Shown here piece after piece: positions 62,896-64,000 of a stretch of 64,000 nt of DNA; the stretch's first letter is position 1; every line of letters starts with the position of its first letter. A model generated the notes under the pieces. The model worked only from the letters and a program-made list of their open reading frames with translations. It was not told where the DNA came from and ran no database searches. The DNA is taken from the NCBI RefSeq assembly GCF_023715225.1, contig NZ_JAMBNS010000006.1:1-64000 (forward strand). The letters run 5' to 3'. The DNA comes from Robertmurraya korlensis (GTDB lineage Bacteria; Bacillota; Bacilli; Bacillales; Cytobacillaceae). The translations under genes were made by a program, and so were the position numbers.

Positions 62896-63672
62896 ATGAA
62901 AAAAACTTCATTTATCATTTTTTTGGTCATTTTTACACTATTCCCTCAGCATGGGCATGGCCAAGAAATGAAAAAGGCAGCTATTATTATTGACGATTTT
63001 GGCGGTGGTGTGGGAGGGGTAAAAGATTTTCTAGAAGGTGATGTGCAAATAACGGCGGCTATTATGCCTTTTAGTGAACTTTCTAAAAAGCATGCAGAAT
63101 GGGCATATGAAAATGGCTTAGAGATTATGGTACATTTGCCTATGCAGCCTAAAAAGGGAAAGGCTTCTTGGTTAGGACCGAAGCCAATAACGAATGACTT
63201 ATCAAGGGAAGAAGTAAGAAAAAGAGTTATTGATGCTATCGATAGTGTTCCTCATGCAATGGGATTAAATAATCATATGGGCTCTCTAGTCGTTGAAAAT
63301 GAGGAAATTGTCAGAGTAATTGTTGAAGTGGCAAAGGAAAAGCAGCTATATATAGTAGATAGTGCAACAAGTCCAAAATCAAAATTTGAGGAAATCACTG
63401 AGGAATTAAATGTACCTTTTATTAAGCGAGATGTGTTTTTAGATGATATCTGTTCTGTGAATCAGGTGAAAAAACAAATGCTTATTCTTGCAAGAATTGC
63501 GGAGAGCAGGGGTACCGCTGTTGCGATTGGACATGTGGGAACATCCGGTAAGGTATGCTCGTTAGGTGTTACTGAGTCCATGCCTGAACTCAAGCAAAAG
63601 CATATTAAGGTCGTCCCTGTATCTGAGCTGTTGTCGGATTCCATTCGGTCGAAGTATTTTCATCTATATTAA
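62896..63672 (+). CDS. Secreted divergent polysaccharide deacetylase-like protein
   Basis: About 258 residues, with a signal peptide (MKKTSFIIFLVIFTLFPQHG). It fits the YibQ/DUF610 family of divergent polysaccharide deacetylases: AAIIIDDFGGG with paired aspartates, MVHLPMQP with the metal histidine, GLNNHMGS, and AIGHVGTS near the end. Probable target is cell-envelope polysaccharide, not proven for this family. ATG at 62896 follows GGAGG; the frame from 62851 lacks a ribosome site. Confidence 0.85.
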   Translation: MKKTSFIIFLVIFTLFPQHGHGQEMKKAAIIIDDFGGGVGGVKDFLEGDVQITAAIMPFSELSKKHAEWAYENGLEIMVHLPMQPKKGKASWLGPKPITNDLSREEVRKRVIDAIDSVPHAMGLNNHMGSLVVENEEIVRVIVEVAKEKQLYIVDSATSPKSKFEEITEELNVPFIKRDVFLDDICSVNQVKKQMLILARIAESRGTAVAIGHVGTSGKVCSLGVTESMPELKQKHIKVVPVSELLSDSIRSKYFHLY

Positions 63673-63719
63673 AAGAGACTGCCCGGTGTGGGATTCTCCC
63701 ACTGGACAGCCTCTTTTTT
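63671..63719. terminator. Bidirectional terminator
   Basis: A long imperfect stem (AAAAGAGACTGCCCGGTG pairing with CACTGGACAGCCTCTTTT) capped by GGGA/TCCC, between convergent genes. Confidence 0.85.
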
Positions 63720-64000
63720 ATTGATACATGCTTGGAACTTGATTATGTTCCACATTCACATCGTCTGAAGTAAACAATAAAATGGACACGGAACCTCCTC
63801 TGACTTTTGAACGTATTAAGATAGGGTGATTATAGTTATTCACAAAAACAAAGTCAGGTCCATACCAGCTTACTGTTGCGTCGCGGCCTGGAGGAACATA
63901 AGGAACACGCTTGGAGTGAGAATATCGTTTCACGATTTTTAAACCTGCGCGATCCACCGCATTAAAGAGTGTAGAAGACACTTGGCAAATACCACCCCCA
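63718..64000 (-). CDS. VanW-family protein, C-terminal part (cut by window edge)
   Basis: Only the last 93 residues are in the window. They start with GGGICQVSSTLFNAV, the VanW signature, and continue with HSKRVPYVPPGRDATVSWYGPDF, typical of VanW/YoaR-type secreted wall-associated proteins. The N-terminal peptidoglycan-binding-like part would lie to the right of 64000. Confidence 0.85.
   Translation of the reverse strand, partial: GGGICQVSSTLFNAVDRAGLKIVKRYSHSKRVPYVPPGRDATVSWYGPDFVFVNNYNHPILIRSKVRGGSVSILLFTSDDVNVEHNQVPSMYQ

Noticed and set aside
1-64000. CRISPR arrays, insertion sequences, prophage, tRNA or rRNA genes
   Set aside because: No regularly spaced repeats, transposase, integrase or phage structural genes, cloverleaf-like or ribosomal RNA sequence was found; the only dispersed repeats are the 58-60 bp intergenic copies.

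Overview
The window is a stretch of low-GC, spore-forming Firmicute chromosome, most likely a member of the Bacillaceae. Supporting signs are a gene for an alpha/beta small acid-soluble spore protein behind a sigma-G-like promoter, a sporulation-type diadenylate cyclase (CdaS), a YjcZ-type micro-protein, a ComK homologue, an aa3-type quinol oxidase (qoxABCD), a bacterial nitric oxide synthase, many TTG/GTG starts behind strong AGGAGG sites, and intrinsic terminators after most transcription units. I cannot name the species. I found no rRNA, tRNA, CRISPR array, prophage or insertion sequence, and all genes look intact apart from the one cut by the right edge.

Layout. 1-2.3 kb: an MFS exporter (minus strand) and a MOSC protein. 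2.3-9.3 kb: a complete seven-gene tryptophan operon, trpEGDCFBA, behind two T-box leaders in tandem, both with a UGG (Trp) specifier. 9.3-16.1 kb: a metallo-beta-lactamase-fold hydrolase, CdaS, an AI-2E-type membrane protein, a tiny YjcZ protein, a secreted beta-propeller protein and an ABC exporter. 16.1-21.2 kb: a small XRE regulator, a nitrilase-like hydrolase paired with a GNAT acetyltransferase, a PhoD-like phosphatase, a LysE-type exporter and an unknown 70-residue membrane protein. 21.2-25.4 kb: the qox operon. 25.4-30.6 kb: a YetF-type protein, a formate/nitrite transporter, the spore protein, a PAS sensor kinase, a BsuPI-type lipoprotein, phosphatidylserine synthase and a GIY-YIG protein. 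30.6-36.5 kb: ComK, PurU, a TVP38-type protein, a Na+/amino-acid symporter flanked by inverted copies of an intergenic repeat, and a DUF2161 nuclease-like protein. 36.5-46.7 kb: an SGNH hydrolase with an ABC-2 transporter, a second PAS kinase, a heptad-repeat coiled-coil protein, an AIM24-type protein, YeeI, DinB-like, GtrA, a MerR/coiled-coil protein and a medium-chain reductase. 46.8-50.6 kb: a compact GntR / ABC ATPase / large permease / ECF sigma factor operon. 50.7-57.8 kb: a DUF2512 protein, aspartokinase III, a CorC-type protein, a KtrB/KtrD-type K+ transporter and a second ABC-2 pair paralogous to the first. 57.8-64 kb: AlaX-type editing protein, nitric oxide synthase, a chemotaxis receptor, a TPP riboswitch controlling thiT, a divergent polysaccharide deacetylase and the 3' end of a VanW-family gene.

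The most striking regulatory features are the doubled Trp T-box, the TPP riboswitch whose terminator contains the thiT ribosome binding site, and a roughly 58-60 bp intergenic repeat present three times (plus a possible decayed fourth copy). The best candidate for a poorly described system is the GntR-ABC-ECF sigma operon: its permease carries a roughly 300-residue C-terminal domain predicted to lie outside the membrane, its promoter region holds a long-arm inverted repeat, and no anti-sigma gene accompanies the sigma factor. Many start sites were moved from the longest open frame to the codon with the best ribosome binding site; these are noted gene by gene.
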